A DNA stretch of 47,208 bases from Chloroflexota bacterium (GTDB lineage Bacteria > Chloroflexota > Anaerolineae > Anaerolineales > Villigracilaceae), in NCBI GenBank assembly GCA_016235425.1, contig JACRLC010000079.1, positions 1 through 47,208 of the forward strand, in the 5' to 3' direction. The notes under the pieces were generated by a model. That model saw only the letters and a program-made list of their open reading frames with translations. It had not been told where the DNA came from and did no database searches. Shown here in pieces: positions 31,947-39,986 of the stretch (position 1 is the stretch's first letter; every line of letters begins with the position of its first letter). The translations under genes and the position numbers were made by a program.

Positions 31947-32675
31947 ATGCCAAAATGGTCAATGGTCATAGATTTGGATAAATGTGTAGCGTGCCAGGGG
32001 TGCAGCATCGCCTGCCGCTTCGAGAACAATACGCCAGTGGTCGCGCCCGATCAAGCGAAACTGGGCCGCGCCATGCGCTGGAATGATGTCTTTCCTCTGC
32101 CGGTCAATCCGACAGAAGAAACCGGGGAATATCCCCATGTCAAAGCACAATACGTGCCGCGCCCGTGTATGCACTGCGAGAATCCACCTTGTATTAAGGT
32201 TTGCCCGGTAGGCGCAACCTTTATTGATGAGGAAGGCATCGTGGAACAGAATTACGCGCGTTGCATTGGCTGCCGGTTTTGCACGGTAGGCTGTCCTTAC
32301 GGCGTTCGATACTTCAACTGGTATGAGCCGCAATGGGAAACCCCGCTGGCTGAACATCTTAATCCCGACCGTGTGGAAGGTCAGGGTGTGTTGGAAGGCC
32401 CTGCGGTACGTCCGCTGGGTGTGGTGGAAAAATGCACTTTCTGTATTCACCGGCTGAAAAAAGCCCATGCCCAGGCCGAGGCTGAAGGACGAGACTTCCG
32501 CGCCGATGAATACGTTCCCGCCTGCGTGCAGACTTGTACCGGCAAGGCGCGCTTCTTTGGTGACCTGGAAGATCCGGATAGCACGGTTTCGCAACTCGCG
32601 CTAAAACCGCGTTCCTTCCGCCTTCTGGAAGACGGGGGTACGCATCCCAAGACAATCTACTTGAGGGAGGGCTAA
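31947..32675 (+). CDS. Four-cluster ferredoxin subunit (NrfC/PsrB/DmsB-like)
   Basis: 242 residues with four cysteine groups: CVACQGCSIAC, CMHCENPPCIKVCP, CIGCRFCTVGCP and CTFC paired with CVQTC downstream. This is the standard electron-wire subunit between a molybdoenzyme and an NrfD membrane protein. It has no signal peptide and would be carried out with the Tat partner. AAGGAG is nine bases before ATG 31947. Confidence 0.92.
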   Translation: MPKWSMVIDLDKCVACQGCSIACRFENNTPVVAPDQAKLGRAMRWNDVFPLPVNPTEETGEYPHVKAQYVPRPCMHCENPPCIKVCPVGATFIDEEGIVEQNYARCIGCRFCTVGCPYGVRYFNWYEPQWETPLAEHLNPDRVEGQGVLEGPAVRPLGVVEKCTFCIHRLKKAHAQAEAEGRDFRADEYVPACVQTCTGKARFFGDLEDPDSTVSQLALKPRSFRLLEDGGTHPKTIYLREG

Positions 32676-32678
32676 GCC

Positions 32679-34238
32679 ATGTTACGCATAGACCCTGAAT
32701 ACAAGAAGAAATTGATCGATCCCCTCTTCGCGCCGCTGGACCTCAATTTCAAACTCTCAGCAGGCGTACTGCTGGCGCTGATTGGCTGGGGGGCGCTCCT
32801 GTATTTCCGCCAGATATTTCTCGGTCTGGGGGTCACTGGCATGGGGCGTCCGGTATATTGGAGCATGTACATCGTCAACTTCATCTTCTTCATCGGAATC
32901 AGCCATGCCGGGACATTGATCTCCGCCATCCTGCGCGTGACCGGCGCTGAGTGGAGGCGTCCCATCACACGCGTGGCAGAGGCGATTACCGTCTTCGCAT
33001 TGATCATTGGCTCCATGCAAATCCTGATCGACATGGGACGTATTGACCGCCTGCCATTTACAGTCATCTTTGGCCGCCTGCAATCTCCGATCATGTGGGA
33101 CATCATCTCGGTGACGCTTTACCTGCTTGGTTCCGTAACTTATCTTTTCCTGCCGCTCATGCCCGACCTGGCAATCATCCGCGACAACCTGCCGCCGGGG
33201 GTACCGGAATGGCGTCGCAAGTTCTACACCATCCTCTCACTGGGCTGGCGCGGAACAAAAGCGCAGTGGGTGCGCCTTGAAAAAGCAATTGCTTTCATGG
33301 CAGTATTCATCATTCCGGTGGCTGTCTCGGTGCATAGCATCATCTCATGGATCCTGGCATCCACCCTGCAACCCGGCTGGCACTCCACTATTTTTGGACC
33401 CTACTTTGTCATTGGCGCGATCTTCTCCGGTATTGGCGCGCTCTTTATCGCCATGACGGCCGTCCGCAAAGTCTTTGGCCTGGAAAAGTATATCGCTCTA
33501 AAACAGTATCGTTATCTGGGCCTGCTTTTCATTGCCATGAATGCCATCTGGTTTTACTTCACGTTTGCTGAAAACCTAGGCATCGCCACCGGCCAGCAGA
33601 CCTACGAAATGCCCATCCTGGCCGTTAAACTGTGGGGCGAATTTGCGCCCACCTTCTGGCTGATGATTGCCTGCATGGCTGTCGCTTTCTATATTCTTGT
33701 GGTGCCGCCCATGCTTAAACAACAAACTGCACAGCGCACCTTTGTTTTTCAACCGCGTTTTGCACGCATGTCGGCAATTGTTGCTGCCGTCCTTGTCGGC
33801 TTGTTGGTTGTCCCCAACCTGGTCAATGTCCCCTTCCTGGCTGTTAGCGGCACCACCGTGGCCGCTACCGTCTTATGGATCTTGCTCATTCTAAACGTCC
33901 TCGGGTTCCTGCTTAGCGTCAGTCAATGGCTCAAGGCCAATCCTGTGACCTCCATTGTCATCGCTTCGGCGCTGGTCGTCGTTGGCATGTGGCTGGAACG
34001 CTGGAACATCGTTCTCCCAACGGTTACACATCCCATGCTGGTGTCCAGTAGCACCTACACCCCCAGCCTGACCGAGATTTCCATCATGGTCGCCTCCATC
34101 TCTGGCTTTATGCTGATGTTCATGATCTTCTTCAAACTCTTCCCACCCATCTCCATTTGGGAACTGGCTGAAGGAAATATTATCGAACAGGCACAGTCCA
34201 GAGTGGTCATCCCACAGCCGGAGATTTCCGGAGACTAA
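32679..34238 (+). CDS. NrfD/PsrC-family membrane subunit
   Basis: 519 residues with about ten membrane helices. It opens MLRIDPEYKKKLIDPLFAPL, with SMYIVNFIFFIGISHAG in an early helix and MWLERWNIVLP late, the latter resembling ActC/NrfD proteins of alternative complex III and related enzymes. It exchanges electrons with quinones and may move protons. GAGGG lies upstream, three bases after the ferredoxin subunit's stop. Confidence 0.9.
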   Translation: MLRIDPEYKKKLIDPLFAPLDLNFKLSAGVLLALIGWGALLYFRQIFLGLGVTGMGRPVYWSMYIVNFIFFIGISHAGTLISAILRVTGAEWRRPITRVAEAITVFALIIGSMQILIDMGRIDRLPFTVIFGRLQSPIMWDIISVTLYLLGSVTYLFLPLMPDLAIIRDNLPPGVPEWRRKFYTILSLGWRGTKAQWVRLEKAIAFMAVFIIPVAVSVHSIISWILASTLQPGWHSTIFGPYFVIGAIFSGIGALFIAMTAVRKVFGLEKYIALKQYRYLGLLFIAMNAIWFYFTFAENLGIATGQQTYEMPILAVKLWGEFAPTFWLMIACMAVAFYILVVPPMLKQQTAQRTFVFQPRFARMSAIVAAVLVGLLVVPNLVNVPFLAVSGTTVAATVLWILLILNVLGFLLSVSQWLKANPVTSIVIASALVVVGMWLERWNIVLPTVTHPMLVSSSTYTPSLTEISIMVASISGFMLMFMIFFKLFPPISIWELAEGNIIEQAQSRVVIPQPEISGD

Positions 34239-34239
34239 T

Positions 34240-35274
34240 GTGACCGACTCGCGCCGCGCTGAACTATATGCTTTGTTGGCTGAATTGCTGGCGGAACCGC
34301 TGGACTGGATGTCCCTGTCTGGACGGGAGTGGCCGCTATTCGACTTGCTGACCCAGTTCGCGGCGGAGTCTGATTCGGCGCGTCGTCACCTGGACCTTTT
34401 GGCTGGCATCCCCTCCGAAGGGCTGAATCAGCGCCGGAAACGTTACGACGCCCTCTTTGCTTCAGGCAGGCCGCGTTTCTGGTTGTACGAATCCGCAGCC
34501 AGAAGTGGGAAGATTCTCGGTCCACAAACTTTTGAAATGGCGCGGCTTTATCGCGCCCGAGGATTGGAACCGGCTGGTGCGGAACTTCCCGACCACATCT
34601 CGCTGGAGCTGACTTTTCTATCGTATTTGGCGGGACAAATTGCCCCTTCGACTTCGCTCAGGACAAGCAATTTGTCCCACGAGCAGCAATTTCTCGAAAA
34701 CCACGGCGCGTGGATGATTGATCTTGGCCGCGCCCTGGGGCAATCCGGCGACCCCGTCTACGCGCGCATTGGCGCTTTGCTGGCCGATTGGTTAACCGAA
34801 CAAATGCAACTCCATCCTGCCTGCACCAGTGACGCAGGCACAGGTGAGCACAGTCGAATGGACGCACCACGCAACACGCAACACACGGCACGCAACACGT
34901 TCATCCCCATCATCCCCAATCCCGACGACTGTACCCTGTGCGGCTTCTGCGCCCAGGTCTGCCCAACGCGTGCCCTGAAGGTCATGCAAAATAAGGAATA
35001 CGACTTTTTATCGCTAAATCCAATGGAGTGCATTCATTGTGGCAAATGCGAGCGTATCTGTGAATTTCACGCGATGGTGATGAGTTCTCCATCTCCCCAT
35101 GCGAGCGGCGATATGGGTGAGGGCCAAATCCTGTGTCAATCGCCGCATGCCCGCTGTCTGACTTGTGGAAAATCAATTGCCAGTCAGGCTGAAATGAAAT
35201 ATATCGTCTCTCAAATCGGTGAAGCCGCCTGGCAACATCTTTGCCTGGATTGCCGCGCCGGACTTTACGTTTGA
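34240..35274 (+). CDS. TorD-like chaperone fused to ferredoxin and zinc-ribbon-like C-terminus
   Basis: 344 residues. The N-terminal part to about 195 is an all-helical TorD/DmsD-type chaperone (RRKRYDALFASG, FLSYLAGQ), which inserts the molybdenum cofactor before Tat export. Then come two 4Fe-4S motifs, CTLCGFCAQVCP at 231-242 and CIHCGKCERIC at 264-274, and a four-cysteine tail (CLTC and CLDC). Three stretches look like in-frame repeat insertions: about 131-147, 199-220 and 282-296. The start is GTG 34240 with GGAG upstream. Confidence 0.85.
   Translation: MTDSRRAELYALLAELLAEPLDWMSLSGREWPLFDLLTQFAAESDSARRHLDLLAGIPSEGLNQRRKRYDALFASGRPRFWLYESAARSGKILGPQTFEMARLYRARGLEPAGAELPDHISLELTFLSYLAGQIAPSTSLRTSNLSHEQQFLENHGAWMIDLGRALGQSGDPVYARIGALLADWLTEQMQLHPACTSDAGTGEHSRMDAPRNTQHTARNTFIPIIPNPDDCTLCGFCAQVCPTRALKVMQNKEYDFLSLNPMECIHCGKCERICEFHAMVMSSPSPHASGDMGEGQILCQSPHARCLTCGKSIASQAEMKYIVSQIGEAAWQHLCLDCRAGLYV
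34632..34678. repeat. Inverted repeat with family C core inside the TorD-like gene
   Basis: Perfect 11-bp arms (GGGACAAATTG and complement) flank a CTTCGACTTCGCTCAGG unit (34646-34668). It is in frame and codes APSTSLRTSN, in a loop where relatives vary. Confidence 0.7.
35087..35123. repeat. Degenerate family B repeat inside the TorD-like gene
   Basis: CTCCATCTCCCCAT pairs with ATATGGGTGAGGG. It codes SPSPHASGDMGEG in the ferredoxin part of the protein, between a cluster motif and the cysteine tail. Confidence 0.5.
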
Positions 35275-35289
35275 TCTTTGGAGGCTATT

Positions 35290-35502
35290 ATGAATTTTCC
35301 AATGCAATATCCCATTTTCCAGTTTTTTCATTGGCTGGTCAACACGCCCGGCGTGGGTAGCGCCATCGTTGCTTTTGCCGGTACTGCATCACTGCTATTT
35401 TATTTCCTTACGCTGCGCAGCATCCGCGCAGGAAAGGATGAACGGGGCGTGACATATACTTATCCCACACCTGCTTTGCATGAACACAGCGAAGAGGAAT
35501 AA
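35290..35502 (+). CDS. Small single-helix membrane protein of the respiratory operon
   Basis: 70 residues: N-terminal aromatic segment (YPIFQFFHWL), a membrane helix at about 25-44, and a soluble tail ending HEHSEEE. It could be an accessory subunit of the NrfD complex. GGAGG is seven bases from ATG 35290. It is the last gene before a strong terminator. Confidence 0.7.
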   Translation: MNFPMQYPIFQFFHWLVNTPGVGSAIVAFAGTASLLFYFLTLRSIRAGKDERGVTYTYPTPALHEHSEEE

Positions 35503-35617
35503 GCTGTTGCGCTGGATCACATCCGCCAAAAACGCGGAGCAGGAATCGCTTCCGTTTCCGCCGCAACATTAATCTGGCATTCTCCTTTCGAGGCATGGGC
35601 CGCTTCGATAGGGCACC

Positions 35618-35660
35618 ATAGGACAGTCTCAACAGGCATGTTGGGGCTGTCCTATTTTTA
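35618..35660 (+). terminator. Intrinsic terminator of the respiratory operon
   Basis: ATAGGACAG pairs with CTGTCCTAT and is continued by CTCAACA/TGTTGGG with a GGCA loop, then five T. Nothing else is seen between 35503 and the hemA leader. Confidence 0.9.
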
Positions 35661-35776
35661 TCCATGATGATCATCCGGTAACTACCTGACTTTCTTCCAG
35701 ATGGCTCCAAAATTATAAGCAAACACTTACTTGATTTTATTATTTACTAACCTAAACCTAAAAAAATCTGCGTGTA

Positions 35777-35825
35777 CTGCCATGCTCATCCTTGTTATAG
35801 TACTGTAAATAAAAAAACATGGCAG
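35777..35825 (+). promoter_or_regulatory. Inverted repeat in the hemA leader
   Basis: CTGCCATG (35777-35784) pairs with CATGGCAG (35818-35825), across an AT-rich loop, and ends nine bases before the hemA start. It could be an operator or a leader hairpin controlling heme synthesis. Confidence 0.45.
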
Positions 35826-35834
35826 TCACCAACA

Positions 35835-37136
35835 ATGCACATTCTATCTCTTGGGCTTAATCACACATCCGCACCTGTTCACCTGCGTGAACGACTTATC
35901 TTTGGTGAAGAACAGATTCGCGCTTCGCTCTCCCGCCTGTCATGCGGACACATCGCCTCATCGCTCGTAGAGATGGTCATCATCTCCACCTGCAACCGAA
36001 TCGAAATTTACGCGGCCTCCAACAAATTGGCATTTGACGAGTTGGGGGCTTTTTTGTCGGATGCGCACGGTGTGCCCGTCAATGAACTTCATCCGCACTT
36101 GTATCATTTCAAAGACATGGAAGCCGTCCGTCATCTCTTTGAGGTGGCATCGGGACTGGATTCACTCGTCATCGGCGAGCCGCAAATTTTGGGGCAGGTT
36201 ACGCGCGCCCTCGAGCTGTCACGCGGGCAGAATACGACCGGCCCGGTGCTAAATCGCTTTTTTCAGGCCGCCATTCACGCGGGGAAACGCGCCCGCACCG
36301 AGACGGCCATCAGCCGCAATTCTGTCTCGGTCTCGTCGCTGGCGGCCTCGGTGGCAGAAAAGGCTGTCGGCCACATCAAAACTGCCAGTGCGATCGTGCT
36401 TGGAGCAGGCGAAATGGCGGAGTTAACCGTCGAAGCATTGCGCAAGCGCGGGGTGGAAAAGATCCGGGTGATCAACCGAACGCTGGGACGCGCTCATGAA
36501 ATGGCGCAGCGCTGGGGCGCAGAGTCCGCTACTTTCGAATTTCTCCAGGAAGCGTTGCGTGATGCCGATATTTTGATCTCGTCCACAGGCGCGCCTCATA
36601 CGGTGGTTGATGCGAAGATGGTACGTGAAATCATGGCGGCGCGGCCGGAACGCCCGTTGGTCTTGATTGATATTGCCGTGCCGCGCGATATTGATCCCGA
36701 TGCGGCCAATGTTCCCCAGGTAAAACTTTTTGATATCGATGGGTTGAACGCGCAGCTTGAGGATTCCCTGACGCGCCGCATAAAAGAAGTGCCGCACGTG
36801 AAGGCGATCCTTGAAGAGGAACTTTTTGAGTTCGAAAATTATTTGAAGTCGTTGGAGATGCTGCCGATCATCGCGGACATTCGCCAGCAGGCGGAGGCGA
36901 TCCGCGCGGCGGAGTTGGAAAAAACACTGCGCCGCATGCCTGATCTGACGGATGCCGAACGCGTCCGTATCGAAGCCCTGACTCAATCGCTGGTAAAGAA
37001 ATTGCTCGATAGCCCAACGCGCCGTTTGCGCGCAGAGGCCGCCTGTCCGCATGCGCCCGAATATGCGGCAGTTGCCCGCACGCTCTTCAACTTGTCCGAC
37101 GAACAGACACGTCCAACCTCCATCGCCGCTGACTGA
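35835..37136 (+). CDS. hemA: Glutamyl-tRNA reductase
   Basis: 433 residues. It reduces glutamyl-tRNA to glutamate-1-semialdehyde, the first step of heme synthesis. The active-site motif is STCNRIEIYA with C53. An NADPH-binding domain (ASAIVLGAGEMAELTVEAL) starts near 175, and there is a C-terminal dimer domain. Start ATG 35835 gives the canonical MHILSLGLNHTSAPV; the ribosome site is weak. It heads the heme operon. Confidence 0.95.
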   Translation: MHILSLGLNHTSAPVHLRERLIFGEEQIRASLSRLSCGHIASSLVEMVIISTCNRIEIYAASNKLAFDELGAFLSDAHGVPVNELHPHLYHFKDMEAVRHLFEVASGLDSLVIGEPQILGQVTRALELSRGQNTTGPVLNRFFQAAIHAGKRARTETAISRNSVSVSSLAASVAEKAVGHIKTASAIVLGAGEMAELTVEALRKRGVEKIRVINRTLGRAHEMAQRWGAESATFEFLQEALRDADILISSTGAPHTVVDAKMVREIMAARPERPLVLIDIAVPRDIDPDAANVPQVKLFDIDGLNAQLEDSLTRRIKEVPHVKAILEEELFEFENYLKSLEMLPIIADIRQQAEAIRAAELEKTLRRMPDLTDAERVRIEALTQSLVKKLLDSPTRRLRAEAACPHAPEYAAVARTLFNLSDEQTRPTSIAAD

Positions 37137-37169
37137 GAAGTAAATACGTACACAAGTAAACAGGTACAC

Positions 37170-38093
37170 ATGAAATTGATTTTTGCGACAAGACCTTCGG
37201 CACTTGCCCGCTGGCAAACCCGGTGGGTCACCAATGCGCTGAGAAATATTCATCGCGATCTGGAATACGAAGAAAAAGTCATTACAACGCAAGGCGACAA
37301 AATTCTCGATAAGCCTTTGCCCGAGATCGGCGGCAAGGGATTGTTCACGCAGGAACTCGAATCTGAATTATTGAGCGGAGCCGTTCATTGCGCGGTTCAT
37401 TCGCTCAAGGATCTGCCCGTTGAAAATCCTGCGGGACTCACGATTGGATGCATCCCCGCGCGCGCTGAAGTACGCGATGCTTTGATCTCTGCTCGCGGTT
37501 ACACAATTTCGACTTTACCCCACGGCGCTTCAATCGGGACCTCGAGCCTGCGCCGCGCGGCCCAAATCCTTTCCCTGCGCCCAGACATTAAAACCGAATC
37601 CTTGCGCGGCAACGTGGATACACGTTTGCGAAAAGCGCTGGATGGTCAATACGACGCGATCATCCTGGCGGGTGCGGGATTGACTCGTTTAGGTCTGGAA
37701 AAAAATGTGACAGAATGGCTCGCGTTGGATGTAATGCTCCCCGCACCTGGACAAGGCGCGCTTGCTGTCCAATGCCGCGCCGACGATCAGACTACCCTCA
37801 GCCTGCTCGCCGCGCTGGAAAATGACGCCACGCGGAAAGCTGTCACTGCCGAACGCGCCTTCCTGAGCGGACTTGGCGGAGGATGTGCGGTGCCAGTGGC
37901 GGCATATGCGCAGATGATCGGAGATCAGAGATTAGAGATTAGTCTCGCTGGTCTGGTAATTTCGGAAGATGGAAAGAGGGTTGTGAAAGTTTCAAGTCAA
38001 GGAACAGACGCGCAGCACCTCGGAAACGAACTTGCTCAACAAGCCATCGCGCAAGGTGCAGATGAAATTCTCAAGCTGGCTGCTGAACATTGA
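37170..38093 (+). CDS. hemC: Porphobilinogen deaminase (hydroxymethylbilane synthase)
   Basis: 307 residues. It joins four porphobilinogens into hydroxymethylbilane. Visible are VHSLKDLPVE near 76, GTSSLRRAAQ near 123 and the cofactor-attaching C239 in GLGGGCAVP. Residues about 251-258 (GDQRLEIS) are coded by a low-complexity AGATTAGAGATTAG stretch. The gap before it holds ACACAAGTAAACAGG-like repeats similar to 42625-42660. Confidence 0.94.
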   Translation: MKLIFATRPSALARWQTRWVTNALRNIHRDLEYEEKVITTQGDKILDKPLPEIGGKGLFTQELESELLSGAVHCAVHSLKDLPVENPAGLTIGCIPARAEVRDALISARGYTISTLPHGASIGTSSLRRAAQILSLRPDIKTESLRGNVDTRLRKALDGQYDAIILAGAGLTRLGLEKNVTEWLALDVMLPAPGQGALAVQCRADDQTTLSLLAALENDATRKAVTAERAFLSGLGGGCAVPVAAYAQMIGDQRLEISLAGLVISEDGKRVVKVSSQGTDAQHLGNELAQQAIAQGADEILKLAAEH

Positions 38094-38097
38094 TCAC

Positions 38098-38835
38098 ATG
38101 AAAGTCGTCGTCACTCGTCCCCGCGCTCAATCTACTTCATTTGCCAGTGCTTTACGCGCGGCGGGCTTCGAGCCGATCTTCTTCCCTGTCATCGAAATAC
38201 GCCCGATGGAAAATAACACTGAACTCGGTCAGGCGCTGGAAAACCTGGCAAAATACGATTGGATCGTGTTTACATCGGCCAACGCGGTGGATATTTTTTT
38301 CGAACAGTACCAAACACAAGAGACGCCTCTTCCCTATATCGCGGCAATTGGGCCTAAAACAGCCGAAGCGCTGCGCAGGTTTTATATCGAACCCTATTTC
38401 ATTCCCGCTGAATATAAAGCTGAAGATATCCTGCCTGGTCTGGGAGATGTGCGCGGTAAACGTATTTTGCTTCCACAAGCCGAGCTTGCCCGCAAAGTTT
38501 TAGAGGATGCCATCATTACGGCGGGTGGATTCGCGCGTGCCATCACGGTCTATCACACCATCCCCACTACGCCAGACGACGAAGGCTTGGCTGCTTTGAG
38601 ATCGGGCGTGGACGTTATCACTTTTACCAGCCCATCCACTGTGCAAAATTTTTTCACCATCGTCCGCCAAAACAAACTCGACCCATTGAACCTGCCGAAC
38701 AATCCATTGTTTGCTTGCATTGGCCCTATTACAGAACAAGCCGCGCGGGAAGCAGGACTTACTAATCTTGCAGCTGCGAAAGAATACACAACTGAAGGTC
38801 TGATTCAAATCCTAAATAATTTGGAGGCATTATGA
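38098..38835 (+). CDS. hemD: Uroporphyrinogen-III synthase
   Basis: 245 residues. It closes and rearranges hydroxymethylbilane to uroporphyrinogen III. It has the two-lobed family layout with VVVTRPRAQ at the start, [11 protein letters not shown] near 59 and [12 protein letters not shown] near 176. ATG 38098 lies four bases past the hemC stop. Its end overlaps hemB as ATGA. Confidence 0.9.
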   Translation: MKVVVTRPRAQSTSFASALRAAGFEPIFFPVIEIRPMENNTELGQALENLAKYDWIVFTSANAVDIFFEQYQTQETPLPYIAAIGPKTAEALRRFYIEPYFIPAEYKAEDILPGLGDVRGKRILLPQAELARKVLEDAIITAGGFARAITVYHTIPTTPDDEGLAALRSGVDVITFTSPSTVQNFFTIVRQNKLDPLNLPNNPLFACIGPITEQAAREAGLTNLAAAKEYTTEGLIQILNNLEAL

Positions 38836-39920
38836 CTCTACTTGAATTTGAAAAACAAAAACTAATTACTAATCACCAATCACTAATTACTCGTCCACGA
38901 AGACTGCGCGCCACCCCCTCCATCCGCGCCATGGTGCGCGAGACGGAACTCAACGCGCGCGACTTTATCTATCCATTGTTCGTGCGGCATGGCGAAGGTC
39001 GAAGCGAGATCCGCTCGATGCCGGGCGTGAGTCAACTGTCAGTGGCGGAAAGTGTCCGTGAAGCGGAAGCCGCCGCGAGGTCGGGTGTGAACGCTGTCAT
39101 CCTGTTTGGAATCCCCGAAGAGAAGGATCCGATCGGGCTGGAAAATTTCGCGGAAGATGGAATTGTCCAACAGGCGATTCGCGCCATAAAAAAAGAAATC
39201 CCAGAGATGGCTGTGGTGACGGACGTGTGTTTGTGTGAATACACCGACCACGGACATTGCGGGATTTTGAATACACGGAGTCCAATGTCTCCCGATATTG
39301 GAATTCCAACGTCGGGAGACGTTGGACTCCTGCACGCGCACCTGCCTGAGGGTTACGTGCTGAATGACTCGACGCTGGATGTGCTTGCGAAGGTTGCCAT
39401 CTCGCACGCCGAATGCGGAGCGGATATTGTTGCGCCGAGCGGGATGATGGATGGAATGGTGGCGGCGATCCGCGCGGGGCTGGATGAAAAGGGTTTTGAA
39501 AATATTCCGATTTTGTCTTACGCGGTGAAATACGCGTCGTCGTTTTACGGCCCGTTCCGTGACGCCGCCGAGGGCGCGCCGAAATTTGGGGATCGCAAAT
39601 CTCACCAGATGGATCCCGCTAATGTACGCGAGGCGTTGCGTGAAGCCGCGATCGATGTGGATGAAGGCGCGGACATGTTGATGGTCAAGCCCGCGCTGGC
39701 GTATCTGGATGTGATCCGCGTGGTAAAGGATGCGCACCCTGAATTGCCAATGGCGGCGTACAACGTCAGCGGCGAATATTCGATGATCAAAGCCGCCGCG
39801 GCAAACGGCTGGATTGATGAAGCCAAAACCACGCTCGAAACGTTGACTTCGATCAAGCGCGCAGGGGCAGATTTAATTATCACTTATCACGCCGTGGATG
39901 CGGCGAAGTGGTTGAAATAA
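38832..39920 (+). CDS. hemB: Delta-aminolevulinic acid dehydratase (porphobilinogen synthase), with repeat-derived insertion
   Basis: 362 residues, against roughly 325 for usual members. It is zinc-type: C133, C135 and C143 in [13 protein letters not shown]. The Schiff-base lysines are K233 (YAVKYASS) and K286 (MVKPALAY). The extra length has two parts: an N-terminal [11 protein letters not shown] stretch from low-complexity DNA, and residues about 147-166 coded by a double-hairpin element right after the zinc motif, in the lid-loop region. The frame is kept, so the enzyme may still work. GGAGG precedes the ATG. Confidence 0.93.
   Translation: MTLLEFEKQKLITNHQSLITRPRRLRATPSIRAMVRETELNARDFIYPLFVRHGEGRSEIRSMPGVSQLSVAESVREAEAAARSGVNAVILFGIPEEKDPIGLENFAEDGIVQQAIRAIKKEIPEMAVVTDVCLCEYTDHGHCGILNTRSPMSPDIGIPTSGDVGLLHAHLPEGYVLNDSTLDVLAKVAISHAECGADIVAPSGMMDGMVAAIRAGLDEKGFENIPILSYAVKYASSFYGPFRDAAEGAPKFGDRKSHQMDPANVREALREAAIDVDEGADMLMVKPALAYLDVIRVVKDAHPELPMAAYNVSGEYSMIKAAAANGWIDEAKTTLETLTSIKRAGADLIITYHAVDAAKWLK
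39277..39330 (+). repeat. Double-hairpin palindromic element, copy A3, inside hemB
   Basis: GGAGT, CCAATGTC-TCCC-GATATTGG, AATT, CCAACGTC-GGGA-GACGTTGG, ACTCC: 54 bases, a multiple of three. The two loops are complementary. It adds about 18 residues to HemB without a stop codon. Confidence 0.88.
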
Positions 39921-39922
39921 TT

Positions 39923-39972
39923 CTCCCTCGCCCCTTGCCCCTCTCCCGCTGGGAGAGGGGTTGGGGTGAGGG
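39923..39972. repeat. CCCTC/GAGGG palindromic repeat (family B), copy 2
   Basis: CTCCCTCGCCCC with GGGGTGAGGG around an inner CCCTCTCCC/GGGAGAGGG hairpin. It fills the gap between hemB and the radical SAM gene and, like copy 1, ends just before an AGGAG ribosome site and ACAACATG. Confidence 0.78.
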
Positions 39973-39986
39973 AAATAGGAGACAAC

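Noticed and set aside
29482-34238. Alternative complex III (act cluster)
   Set aside because: The catalytic and ferredoxin parts are separate genes, a TorD chaperone is present, and the ActA, ActD, ActE and ActF partners are absent.
36423-37292. Minus-strand frame across the hemA-hemC junction
   Set aside because: It is antisense to two textbook heme genes and has no ribosome site or family features.
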